The position numbers and the translations under genes were made by a program. Under the pieces are notes generated by a model. The model had not been told where the DNA came from. It saw only the letters and a program-made list of their open reading frames with translations, and ran no database searches. A DNA stretch of 18,047 nt from the NCBI GenBank assembly GCA_964643575.1, contig CAZXTD010000081.1, positions 1 through 18,047 of the forward strand, read 5' to 3'. This DNA is from Glaciecola sp964643575 (GTDB taxonomy: Bacteria; Pseudomonadota; Gammaproteobacteria; Enterobacterales; Alteromonadaceae). This document shows positions 9,075 to 16,803 of the stretch, one piece after another; position 1 is the stretch's first letter, and each line of letters opens with the position of its first letter.

Positions 9075-9533
9075 ATGCTAGATAGCATTAATATCAAAAT
9101 TCTCAAAGCCTTGAGTAACAATGCGAGAGCATCTTATTCTGAAATTGCCAAACAAGTGTATTTGTCAGCCCCTGCCGTCACCGAACGAATCAAACGCCTA
9201 GAAGAAGAAGGAATAATCACCGGATACAAAGCACAAATAGATTTAGCAAAAATTGGTTTTCCTATTGTTGCCTTAATTGAATGTGAAGTATACCGAACAA
9301 AGGAGCGGGAGTTTAGAGATTATTTATTGACATTTGATGAGTTAATTAAAATCTACAATATAACGGGTAACACCACATTTATCGTTAAAGTGGGAGTCAC
9401 TAATTTGCTGAAGTTGGATGATGTAATTGAAAAGATGCTCGATTACTGCGACACCAATACAAAACTAGTGATGCGCATGCCATATGACGGAGTGTTGCCA
9501 CAAAACGTTGAAACACTTCTAGAACAAAAATGA
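9075..9533 (+). CDS. Lrp/AsnC-family transcriptional regulator
   Basis: DNA-binding regulator responding to a small ligand, usually an amino acid. The 152-residue length is normal for the family. Residues 1-60 form the helix-turn-helix domain (SYSEIAKQVYLSAPAVTERIKRLEEEGIITGY); residues about 64-150 form the AsnC/RAM ligand-binding and oligomerisation domain, with the ITGNTTFIVKV stretch matching the usual 'vtGdyDyll.v' strand-turn. The start is supported by AGAGG at 9063-9067, seven bases ahead of ATG. It is alone on its transcript as far as can be seen. Whether it controls the lyase operons or the flanking beta-helix gene is not shown; sugar-responsive regulators would be more typical for a utilisation locus. 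The specific ligand cannot be inferred. Confidence 0.93.
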   Translation: MLDSINIKILKALSNNARASYSEIAKQVYLSAPAVTERIKRLEEEGIITGYKAQIDLAKIGFPIVALIECEVYRTKEREFRDYLLTFDELIKIYNITGNTTFIVKVGVTNLLKLDDVIEKMLDYCDTNTKLVMRMPYDGVLPQNVETLLEQK

Positions 9534-9786
9534 GCTATGGAATCTTCGAAATAATAGTAGGCACTTAATTGTTTCTATCAACCCTGTCATAAAAATCAAT
9601 AGCGGCGACAAGCACGAATCAACAAAATAAAGACAAATATACAAACATGTCGTGTGCGGCTGCTTCATCAATAAAAGTGTCTAGTTCCTTGTATATAATT
9701 TCAATCCGTATTGATAAGTGTAATTCTACCTCTTAAAAAAGTGTACGGGTTTACTCTGCCACTACAAAACCCACAAATGCAATAAA

Positions 9787-9816
9787 ATTGTTAATTACTT
9801 AAATATATTGTTAATT
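9787..9816. repeat. Two direct copies of ATTGTTAATT, 20 bp apart
   Basis: Identical 10-mers at 9787-9796 and 9807-9816. The 20-bp spacing is close to two helical turns, which would place both on one face of the DNA. They lie just upstream of a -10-like hexamer, so they could be a regulator-binding site; chance in AT-rich DNA is not excluded. Confidence 0.4.
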
Positions 9817-9846
9817 TTTTGCATTTTTCTATAAATGCCGTGCTAG

Positions 9847-9852
9847 TATAAT
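9847..9852 (+). promoter_or_regulatory. Possible -10 box for the beta-helix gene
   Basis: A perfect TATAAT, preceded by GCTAG. No good -35 hexamer lies 16-18 bases upstream (TTTTCT at 9824-9829), so if used it would probably need an activator. It is 150 bases ahead of the start codon. Confidence 0.35.
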
Positions 9853-10001
9853 GATCTATTTTGAGCTATAAAGACCGATTTTGACCTTATGTGCATTGGT
9901 TCGCTCATTTAGTGTGGTGTAGACATTCATGTTTACAAGTGTTCGAAAATGTCGATTGAAGTTACGTGGTGACATTTGACGAATGTGATTTTATTAATTA
10001 A

Positions 10002-11303
10002 ATGGCGAAAACAATGAAAAACAAATCAAAAACATATTTAAGTTTGGCTCTTTTGGCACTCTCTGGCTCCTTATACGCTGCTTGTCCAAGCACATCGATT
10101 TCTCAAAATACAAGTCTAGTGAAAAATAACTCACAGCTAAGTTTACAAAATGGCAGGCTCACGTTAAGAGGAGGAAATGAAGTATTACTGCGCCAAGCAA
10201 TGCAGTTAGCAAACGATACAGGAAGAAAACTCACGATCATTGGCCGCTATTCAATAAGTAAAGACATTCCTACAGTATTAAAACGAAAAGTAGACATTGA
10301 CGCACGCCAAGCCACATTTAAAGCAACGACTCGACTCCAAGGCGATCTTATAAGTTTTAATACAACAGGGTCTTCATTCGAATGTCCTGGTAGCCCCTCT
10401 TTTACTTGGTTAGGTGGTCGCTTTGAAGTATGGGATCATCCTACTTCTCAAGTAATACCTGGTGGTCAATCAAAGAACTTAGGTGATGTTAAAAAAGGAA
10501 GCCAAAAGACAGCAGACGCTTTGTCGTTAAGAGGCGATGGTGTTAAAAGTGGCAGTAGAAAAAGGCATTTGGGTCATGTTGATATAAGGCGTATTGCAGT
10601 ATACGGCACAGAGCGTTCATCTGAAAGTTATCGTTATGCAGGCGGTGACAGCGGCATTCTCATGATTGCAGCAAAAAGCGCATATATTCGCAACAATAAA
10701 TTTTATGGTATACGGGACGCAGCGATTTACCTAAGTGCCGACAATACTGGCGGCACCTTAGGAGATAATTACAGGCTGATAGATAACTATGCAGAGCGAG
10801 TGTATGACGGCTTAACCATTAAACGCGGCGCAGATAACATTGAATTTACCGACAACAAAATAGTGGACGCTGTTGTGGCTATTAGTACTAAATCTAACAA
10901 TTCAGGCAGTAAGTGGGATGCAAACAATGTCAAAGTGCTAAACAACGAAATTATTAAGTCTATTCGAGCTATTAGCCTTGAGCGGAGCAATAACGTCCAA
11001 ATCAACGACAACTTGATTACCCAACTTGGCGCAAATGTAGGTGGCGCGTCAACGGCTGGTGCAAATAAATTTAGTAATGCCTATGAAGGGATTTCGCTAA
11101 ATGGAGTGGGTGGTACGCGAACCATCAGCAACAATACCATAAGAGGCACAAACGCATCATCAAGACCTGTGCATGCATTAACTTATCGTAAGTTTGATAA
11201 TAAAACTACCACAAAGCCAAACATTTCGACTACTGAACAAAATAAGTGGACCGGTGTTGACAGAGTAAATGGCAGTAAACTAGTCAAAGGGGCTACTTAT
11301 TAA
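10002..11303 (+). CDS. Secreted right-handed parallel beta-helix protein
   Basis: Exported 433-residue protein of unknown activity. It has a signal peptide (basic start, hydrophobic core LSLALLALSGS, cleavage likely after SLYA at residue 26). From about residue 190 to 390 it shows repeating short-strand turns with Asn ladders (IRNNKFYGIRDAAIYL, YRLIDNYAERVYDGLTI, IEFTDNKIVDAVVAI, VKVLNNEIIKSIRAISL, VQINDNLITQLGA, RTISNNTIRG), typical of pectate-lyase/NosD-type beta-helices. Cys28 and Cys128 could form a disulfide. The fold is shared by lyases, glycosidases, epimerases and binding proteins, and I see no residue set that decides between them. ATG 10002 and ATG 10014 are both possible starts; neither has a strong ribosome site. 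Its place between two ulvan-type blocks suggests action on the polysaccharide, which is inference. Confidence 0.75.
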   Translation: MAKTMKNKSKTYLSLALLALSGSLYAACPSTSISQNTSLVKNNSQLSLQNGRLTLRGGNEVLLRQAMQLANDTGRKLTIIGRYSISKDIPTVLKRKVDIDARQATFKATTRLQGDLISFNTTGSSFECPGSPSFTWLGGRFEVWDHPTSQVIPGGQSKNLGDVKKGSQKTADALSLRGDGVKSGSRKRHLGHVDIRRIAVYGTERSSESYRYAGGDSGILMIAAKSAYIRNNKFYGIRDAAIYLSADNTGGTLGDNYRLIDNYAERVYDGLTIKRGADNIEFTDNKIVDAVVAISTKSNNSGSKWDANNVKVLNNEIIKSIRAISLERSNNVQINDNLITQLGANVGGASTAGANKFSNAYEGISLNGVGGTRTISNNTIRGTNASSRPVHALTYRKFDNKTTTKPNISTTEQNKWTGVDRVNGSKLVKGATY

Positions 11304-11363
11304 AACAGGCAACCTGTTTGTTTATTGAAGTGATAGAGGGCTATAGTGTTTAGCCCTCTCTTG
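11303..11363 (+). terminator. Two hairpins after the beta-helix gene, probable terminator
   Basis: A 7-bp stem (AAACAGG at 11303-11309 with CCTGTTT at 11313-11319) is followed by GTTTATT. A second, stronger 9-bp stem (AGAGGGCTA at 11335-11343 with TAGCCCTCT at 11351-11359, seven-base loop) follows, with only a poor T-tract (CTTGATTCT). They end about 40 bases ahead of the next gene. Confidence 0.6.
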
Positions 11364-11399
11364 ATTCTAAAATTTGTCACTGTGGAGTGAAATGTCACT

Positions 11400-12407
11400 A
11401 TGCAATCATATCTATCTAATCTCATCAGTTTTGCATTAGGGGTAGCTTTGAGCTGTTTTATCATCTTCTCTATCCAAAATAATGGTAAAAATTCTGAATC
11501 ACTACCCTATTTTGAGAAAGAAGCTGTGAACAGCGCCACAGCTGAAATTGTTATATCGCCAATTGAAATAAAGCCGCTTACAACTGGTTCAGTCGAAAAT
11601 GTGCACCAAGAAGAAAGTGATGGTGTAGTGTACGCTTCTGATTATCAAAAAAATCTATTTACAGCGTTTACAGACAACTTTACGAGTAGTCAGTTGGATG
11701 CAATGGGACTAAGTATTGGCAACGTGAGCCGCTATTTTGAAGAGCCTTCGCGACGGATTAACAATACTTACTTAGATGACGCTGCAGTGTTGCACCTTAC
11801 AATAGACAAAATTCTCACAAACGATGATTCTAATGTCAGGGAAATGATGCTTGCACTAGTTGCTGGCTCTAGTGATGATAATAAACAAGTCGCAGTGATA
11901 GAGTTAATGAGCTCAAATAGGCTAATAGACCATGATTCAGTTGCCGAGCTAATCTTAAATATTGATGATAAAGTTACTCAGCTCAAGCTTGTTGATGATG
12001 TTATACATGCCGGATTAAACACACAAAGTCTATTGTTGTTATTATCAAATCTTCCTAAAGACTTTACTGATAGCGCAAATACTAGTTTGACTAATTCTCT
12101 TGAATCGACTTTGTTAAATAGTGAAGATACTCATACTCGCCATATATTAATGACATTAATTAGCCCAAAAAGTGATTTGGGGCAAAAAGTATTTGCCGAT
12201 GCTCTTGTTAGTGCTAACACAACTTTCGCTAACACTAGTCATTCATCGTTATCAGAATTAAATTCTTGGATAGTGGAGCGATCAAGTTCTTTTTCTCCTA
12301 ATCAAATAAATGATTTACAACAACTCACGACAAGAATTGCAGCAAATGATGCGTTTGCAGTGGACACTCGAATTAAGGCTTTAGAGCTACTCAAGAATAT
12401 TGAGTAG
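11400..12407 (+). CDS. Hypothetical membrane-anchored helical protein
   Basis: Unrecognised 335-residue protein. A single hydrophobic segment at about residues 8-25 (ISFALGVALSCFIIFSI) acts as an uncleaved anchor or signal peptide, leaving the rest in the periplasm. Residues about 125-335 are almost entirely amphipathic helices in pairs (for example LDDAAVLHLTIDKILTND, VREMMLALVAG, DKVTQLKLVDDVIHAGL, IKALELLKNIE), reminiscent of HEAT/ARM-type helical repeats, though no repeat consensus is firm. The mature part is acidic and rich in Ser, Asn and Asp. It follows the beta-helix gene by 96 bp on the same strand but beyond a hairpin, so co-transcription is uncertain. GGAG at 11382-11385 is a rather distant ribosome site for ATG 11400. 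No function can be given. Confidence 0.65.
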   Translation: MQSYLSNLISFALGVALSCFIIFSIQNNGKNSESLPYFEKEAVNSATAEIVISPIEIKPLTTGSVENVHQEESDGVVYASDYQKNLFTAFTDNFTSSQLDAMGLSIGNVSRYFEEPSRRINNTYLDDAAVLHLTIDKILTNDDSNVREMMLALVAGSSDDNKQVAVIELMSSNRLIDHDSVAELILNIDDKVTQLKLVDDVIHAGLNTQSLLLLLSNLPKDFTDSANTSLTNSLESTLLNSEDTHTRHILMTLISPKSDLGQKVFADALVSANTTFANTSHSSLSELNSWIVERSSSFSPNQINDLQQLTTRIAANDAFAVDTRIKALELLKNIE

Positions 12408-12427
12408 CAAAAGAAATTGCTTTTTTT
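12387..12427. terminator. Terminator between convergent genes
   Basis: An 8-bp stem (CTACTCAA at 12387-12394 with TTGAGTAG at 12400-12407) overlaps the stop codon of the plus-strand gene. It is followed by a short AGCAA/TTGCT hairpin (12406-12421) running into a T-tract at 12421-12427, so it should stop plus-strand transcripts. The hairpins may also act on the minus-strand operon ending at 12469, but that side lacks a T-run. Confidence 0.7.
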
Positions 12428-12468
12428 GATAAGTAACAACCTAGACTTTTTGACTAAACAGATGCTAA

Positions 12469-13668
12469 CTAATTTGTCTTGTTGACCAAATCGTACATTT
12501 GCGAACCCGCTAATAAAAATGCACCAACACCATATAGTTGCGAATCTTCATAAGCCACTACATCAGGTTTATCATTTACGCCCTGTACCCAGCCGAATTT
12601 TCCGTCAGGATGCACTGAGTCATTGAGTACATTCCAAGCTCTTTTTATGTTGGGCATGTATTCTTGTTTATCTAAAAGCCCTTGATTAACTCCCCACAAT
12701 AAGCCGTATGTGTAAAACGCAGTGCCACTTGATTCAGGGTATTTGTCTTTTTCACCGGCCAATAATGACATAGGCCAAGAACCATCTCGTTTTTGACGTT
12801 TAATGATAGCTTCGGTTAATTTTAGATATAAGTCTTCATAGTATGAGCGATACTTATGTCCTTTGGGTAATGCTTCAATCGAATTCACAACACCTGCATA
12901 GACCCAACCCATGCCACGAGACCAAAAGATTTGCTCACCAAATTTGCCTTTTCTATCGAAGTAACGTGAATCACGAAAGATTAAACCCGTTTTAGGATCT
13001 AGCAGGTAATCGACAGTCGCTTTAAATTCTTTGTGTGCATATTCGATATACTTTTCGTCACCCGTCACGCTAGATAACATGTAAAACGTTGGTGGTGCCA
13101 TAAATAAAGCATCCGCCCAGCACCACCTCCATTGACAATTATGTACATTGTCTTCGTTTCTGCCGGCAATAAATTCAAGGCTATTTGTGGGGTTTTGTTC
13201 AATTAGCCAGTCCAATGTTTCTTTTACCGGACGCAATGCTTCAGCGTTATTATTACGCATGTAATACCATAAATTCATTTGGCCAATGACATGATCATCT
13301 GCAAAATATTTTACTTTACCCATTTTCCAATCGTGATCTTCACCCACGTATCCCATCCATGTCTCATAAAAAGGATTTGGCGAGCGTTCAGCTAGTTCAG
13401 TAAGGCCAACATAAAAAGCCCCTTGTATCCATCGACCATAAGACTCAGCCCCTTTTTGCGCGCGACCAACATGAGGCATATATTGGGTACGGGCGATTTG
13501 CCAATTAGCAACTTTTTCCATTGTTGCCATTACTGAGTCGGCTGAGGGAAGATCTTGCTCATCAGGTATTGATGACACGTGATTTGAAGTGTTGGCAGCG
13601 CAAGCTACAATGCTAATCAAAAATAAACCACTAATAAGGATTCGTCTAACTTGTTTAAAATTATTCAT
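12469..13668 (-). CDS. GH105 unsaturated uronyl hydrolase, lipoprotein
   Basis: Predicted to remove the 4,5-unsaturated uronate left on the non-reducing end of oligosaccharides by lyases, by hydration of the double bond. The 399-residue protein has a lipobox (SIVAC, Cys23), so it should be lipid-anchored. GH105 (YteR/YesR-type) motifs are ADDHVIGQMNLW at residues 123-134, WCWADALFMAPP at 182-193 with Asp186 as likely catalytic acid, FWSRGMGWVYAGV at 248-260, and a C-terminal AYEDSQLYGVGAFLLAG. AAGGA lies seven bases ahead of the ATG on the minus strand. It is the last gene of the minus-strand operon, 61 bp after the lyase, matching the order lyase then unsaturated-uronyl hydrolase. Family assignment is firm; ulvan-derived substrate is inferred from neighbours. 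Confidence 0.92.
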   Translation of the reverse strand: MNNFKQVRRILISGLFLISIVACAANTSNHVSSIPDEQDLPSADSVMATMEKVANWQIARTQYMPHVGRAQKGAESYGRWIQGAFYVGLTELAERSPNPFYETWMGYVGEDHDWKMGKVKYFADDHVIGQMNLWYYMRNNNAEALRPVKETLDWLIEQNPTNSLEFIAGRNEDNVHNCQWRWCWADALFMAPPTFYMLSSVTGDEKYIEYAHKEFKATVDYLLDPKTGLIFRDSRYFDRKGKFGEQIFWSRGMGWVYAGVVNSIEALPKGHKYRSYYEDLYLKLTEAIIKRQKRDGSWPMSLLAGEKDKYPESSGTAFYTYGLLWGVNQGLLDKQEYMPNIKRAWNVLNDSVHPDGKFGWVQGVNDKPDVVAYEDSQLYGVGAFLLAGSQMYDLVNKTN

Positions 13669-13729
13669 TTCATTCCTTTAAGGTAAAGAGTAATTAAGGT
13701 AACTGGCATTGTGTAAAATGCGATGAAAG

Positions 13730-15178
13730 TTAATGCAATTCAAAAACTTGAAGATACAAGGCGCGAGTATCGCCTTCGCCTGTCGCTTGTTTTAAATAGT
13801 AATAAGCTTTGCCATTCGATACATATAAAGCACCTTTATCAAACATCAAACCTTCGCTGTGTTGATAGACACGCGTAAATTCACTGGTGCCACCCTTCGC
13901 CTTGGCAATATTGACTCTGCCATCTTGTAAGCCTATTAAAAACACGTCGTCGCCAGACGCGTATAATTGACCGCCTAAATCATACTGCATTGTCGTAAAT
14001 TCGGTATTACCCGCTTTACGAAAGGTGTGTAAATTAATGACTTCGTCAAATTCAAGATCGGTAACCTGACTAATAAAGTGCTCATCTCCTTTGTCTGTAA
14101 CGGTAAAATCGAATCCGTGCACAATAGAAACGTGGTCTTTTTTCTTAGTTTTCGCCCAATCTCCGGGTTCCGCAATCTGGATGAGTTCAGACTTACTCAA
14201 TGGAATGCTGATGTCTTTTCCATTGGCGTCTTTCCATTGTTCAACGCCTTTCGGGTCATTCGAGTAAGCGTAGTAGATACCATTTTGATACAAGTATTTG
14301 TCGTTTAAGTTTTTTAAACGGCGCTGAAAAGCAATTCGTATTTTCCCTGCTAAGTATTTAAAGTCACCATAAAGCCCCCAGTTATATTTGCTGCCATGTT
14401 CAGACGCTAGCACACGATTAAAATCATGATACCCGTGCCATTGAGTGCCATCATAACGAGCAAAAAGCATCTTGCCATTGCGGGAATATCCAAAACGCAT
14501 TTTCATGAACAGCTCACCGTCGTTACCGGTGAAGAATGCGGGGTACGTCAGTAGCTTTGTAGTGTTGACATCATCGATTCCAGCAAAGTTAAGATGCTTA
14601 TAATTCCCTGCTTCTGAATTCACAAATAAGTCTAGGGTAAATTCATCATCTGCGACTGTCGCTGCGCCTGAAACAGAATAGGAATAGCGCAAATAATCAT
14701 CCTCAAATGCTTTTACATTGCCATTGCGATGCATGTCGTAAAGTAGATGAATAGTGTCATTTTTAGGGCTTATACCCACGGCAATCGTGTTATGAGTTTC
14801 ACCTAACCACCATTTGCCTCTAAAGCCTGTATGGCGATGCGGAAATTCAATTGTTTTGATGACACCTGTTTGCGTATTTAATCTTGATAACATGACATGG
14901 CGGTCTTTTTTTCCACCTCTATACCACGTCATAAAGACAAAATGTTTATACACTTTTATACAATCACCATGAGGCGATAAAGCATTACCAAAAATATAAT
15001 CGTAGCCGTTCGGATTATTTTCAGTGTGTTGGCCAGTCACTTTGTTCCCGTTAAAGAACATCGCTAGGTCGGTTATTTTGGTTTGTTCAACAAAACGCGT
15101 ATTTGCTTGCGTGGTTATACTAAATAACAGCAGAAACAAACATGAAATGGACGAAGTATAAGTAAGGACGGTCAACAT
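13730..15178 (-). CDS. Ulvan lyase, PL24/PL25-type beta-propeller (BNR_4 family)
   Basis: Predicted secreted endo-lyase cleaving ulvan between rhamnose-3-sulfate and a uronate. I start it at ATG 15178 (482 aa) rather than the upstream in-frame TTG 15205: CGGAG lies ten bases before this ATG and a signal peptide then begins at once (LTVLTYTSSISCLFLLLFS, cleavage after TQA). Recognisable segments are GNALSPHGDCIKV, FVFMTWYRGGKKDRHVMLSR, FRGKWWLGETHNTIAVGI, and IHLLYDMHRNGN, the start of a seven-bladed propeller. His129 (GETH) and His150 (YDMH), 21 residues apart, resemble the catalytic histidine pair described for PL24/PL25 ulvan lyases; Tyr231 and nearby Arg residues may complete the site. Only 4 bp separate it from the sulfatase stop, and its ribosome site lies inside the sulfatase gene. 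PL24 versus PL25 is undecided. Confidence 0.85.
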   Translation of the reverse strand: MLTVLTYTSSISCLFLLLFSITTQANTRFVEQTKITDLAMFFNGNKVTGQHTENNPNGYDYIFGNALSPHGDCIKVYKHFVFMTWYRGGKKDRHVMLSRLNTQTGVIKTIEFPHRHTGFRGKWWLGETHNTIAVGISPKNDTIHLLYDMHRNGNVKAFEDDYLRYSYSVSGAATVADDEFTLDLFVNSEAGNYKHLNFAGIDDVNTTKLLTYPAFFTGNDGELFMKMRFGYSRNGKMLFARYDGTQWHGYHDFNRVLASEHGSKYNWGLYGDFKYLAGKIRIAFQRRLKNLNDKYLYQNGIYYAYSNDPKGVEQWKDANGKDISIPLSKSELIQIAEPGDWAKTKKKDHVSIVHGFDFTVTDKGDEHFISQVTDLEFDEVINLHTFRKAGNTEFTTMQYDLGGQLYASGDDVFLIGLQDGRVNIAKAKGGTSEFTRVYQHSEGLMFDKGALYVSNGKAYYYLKQATGEGDTRALYLQVFELH

Positions 15179-15182
15179 AAAT

Positions 15183-16712
15183 TCAGAGCTCCGATAGTTC
15201 TTCAAGTACAGGATCGCTTGTGCTTTGCATCTTCTGTCTAATTAATGAATCAAATCTTTTCACTAAAGTTGCGTGTTCATTATTGAGTGGCTTGGCTAAT
15301 AAGTTATTACTTTCTAATGGATCGTTTATCAAATCATAAAACTCATCACGCTGAGGGTTTTTGAAATCACGAATGAGTTTGTAATCACCATTGCTATACA
15401 TTCTCATATGCGTCAGCGATTGGTGTAGTGAAGAGTAAGTCGCATAATACTCACTTGATAGAATTTTGTTTTCGTCTAAAAATGCAGGGAAGTAGTTTTG
15501 ACCTCTCACTATATTGCTAGGACTCGCCTTACCACCCGCTAAGCTAACTAATGTTGGAAACCAATCCAAATTTGACATACTGGAGTTGTTCACTGAGTTT
15601 GCTTTTATTACCCCGGGCCAACGAACAATGGTAGGGACTTTAAGGTTATTATCAAAAAGATTAGGACGTTGACCGCTTGGCACATTCTTACTGCCTTGAA
15701 GCGGTGTATTGAGCAACCAATAGCCATTGCCTTTGTGCCAAATACCGTTTTGAGCAATAGTATATCCATGGTCAGAGGTAAAAATGACGATTGTATTTTC
15801 GCTTAAGTTCAATTGATCGAGCCTGTTTAAAACTCTGCCAACATTTCTGTCGATTCCTTTTACACTCGATAAATACTCTCGCATCAGCTTGCGTGCTCTG
15901 GTGGTATTCAAATCGGGATATTCTGGATGCGGTAAAGTGATATTCATATCTGCAAATGGTGCTGCGTCGTCAGGCGCAACCGGTAAAAACCGATAATGAG
16001 GTGCCCTGTAATGTAAAGATAAAACAAAGGCTTTGGTCTTGTTTTGTTCAAGAAAGGAGAGTGCATAGTCAGTGAGTACATCAATGGTGAGACCTTCATG
16101 CTCAGTGTCTATACCGTTTACTTCCAGTACAGGGTTAGCAGTCGAAGTACCGCCTTTAAGGAACCCCGTAAACTCATCGTAGCCATGTTGTGTAGGGTGG
16201 TGTGTGTCGTCTGAGCCCAAATGCCATTTTCCAATAAGGCCGTTATAATAACCTTGGGTTTGCAGTATTTCTGGCCAAGTCTCAAATTTAGTATCAAGAC
16301 CTAAGCCATATTGATGCCCGGTCAGCGTCTTGGCTTTGGGGTTGATATTTATCCAATCGGATATGCCTAACTCGTGTCCATATTGTGAGGTAAGCAGTGT
16401 CGCTCTAGATGGGCTGCATACTGGTGTGGTCACATAAGCATTAGGTAAATACATACCTTGACTGGCCAATTTATCAAGGTTTGGCGTAATCGCTTGTTGA
16501 TTACCCGAACGGCCTAGCGCCCACGGTGCTTGGTCATCGGTTAAAATAAATACTATATTTGGCTTGCTTGGGATAGTTTGTTGAATGGAGCCTGGGAGCG
16601 CAATCATATACGAGGTCATAGCTTGCACCTTGCAAGCAAGTATTAACAACTTCAACAACACACAGCTAATTACTATATAAATTGTTTTTGGTGGCATTTT
16701 GTTTATTGTCAT
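15183..16712 (-). CDS. Exported S1-family sulfatase (formylglycine type)
   Basis: Removes sulfate esters from polysaccharide or oligosaccharides using a formylglycine made from cysteine. The 509-residue protein has a hydrophobic export segment (about residues 10-28), then the metal-binding strand PNIVFILTDDQ (Asp59, Asp60), the maturation motif CSPSR with Cys99 as formylglycine precursor, GKWHLG at 161-166 (Lys162, His164), and TSDHGY with Asp314 and His315. All core catalytic residues are therefore present. Maturation requires a formylglycine-generating enzyme, not in this window. ATG 16712 is used; ATG 16697 is an in-frame alternative and neither has a strong ribosome site. It lies 83 bp after another sulfatase and directly before the ulvan lyase. 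Rhamnose-3-sulfate or iduronate/xylose 2-sulfate would be natural targets; subfamily and site are not determined. Confidence 0.92.
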   Translation of the reverse strand: MTINKMPPKTIYIVISCVLLKLLILACKVQAMTSYMIALPGSIQQTIPSKPNIVFILTDDQAPWALGRSGNQQAITPNLDKLASQGMYLPNAYVTTPVCSPSRATLLTSQYGHELGISDWININPKAKTLTGHQYGLGLDTKFETWPEILQTQGYYNGLIGKWHLGSDDTHHPTQHGYDEFTGFLKGGTSTANPVLEVNGIDTEHEGLTIDVLTDYALSFLEQNKTKAFVLSLHYRAPHYRFLPVAPDDAAPFADMNITLPHPEYPDLNTTRARKLMREYLSSVKGIDRNVGRVLNRLDQLNLSENTIVIFTSDHGYTIAQNGIWHKGNGYWLLNTPLQGSKNVPSGQRPNLFDNNLKVPTIVRWPGVIKANSVNNSSMSNLDWFPTLVSLAGGKASPSNIVRGQNYFPAFLDENKILSSEYYATYSSLHQSLTHMRMYSNGDYKLIRDFKNPQRDEFYDLINDPLESNNLLAKPLNNEHATLVKRFDSLIRQKMQSTSDPVLEELSEL

Positions 16713-16755
16713 AACATTTGTAATAACTAACTCGCGATAAAGGGTGGCGCAAGCC

Positions 16756-16803
16756 TATCAAAATTAAATCGCATCAAAATTGAAATGTATCAAAATCAAA
16801 TTG
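16756..16803. repeat. Three tandem copies of a 16-bp unit
   Basis: Three back-to-back 16-bp units begin at 16756, 16772 and 16788. Each contains ATCAAAAT at the same place (16757, 16773, 16789) and similar flanks ending in TCG, ATG or TTG. The array overlaps the stop codon of the iduronate-sulfatase-like gene and runs into the gap before the next sulfatase. Confidence 0.8.

Larger units (their letters stand above)
9534..10001. other. Non-coding stretch upstream of the beta-helix gene
   Basis: AT-rich DNA between the regulator and the beta-helix gene; no credible coding frame or terminator hairpin. It holds the paired repeat and the -10-like box listed separately, and a roughly 150-base presumed leader up to the gene start. 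Confidence 0.5.

Noticed and set aside
15179..15205. TTG start for the PL24/PL25-type lyase
   Set aside because: It would overlap the sulfatase end and put nine residues before the signal peptide; ATG 15178 has a well-placed CGGAG.
16620..16650. Lipobox-like LILAC in the second sulfatase
   Set aside because: Leu at position -2 before the Cys does not fit the lipobox rule; an ordinary signal peptide ending near VQA is more likely.
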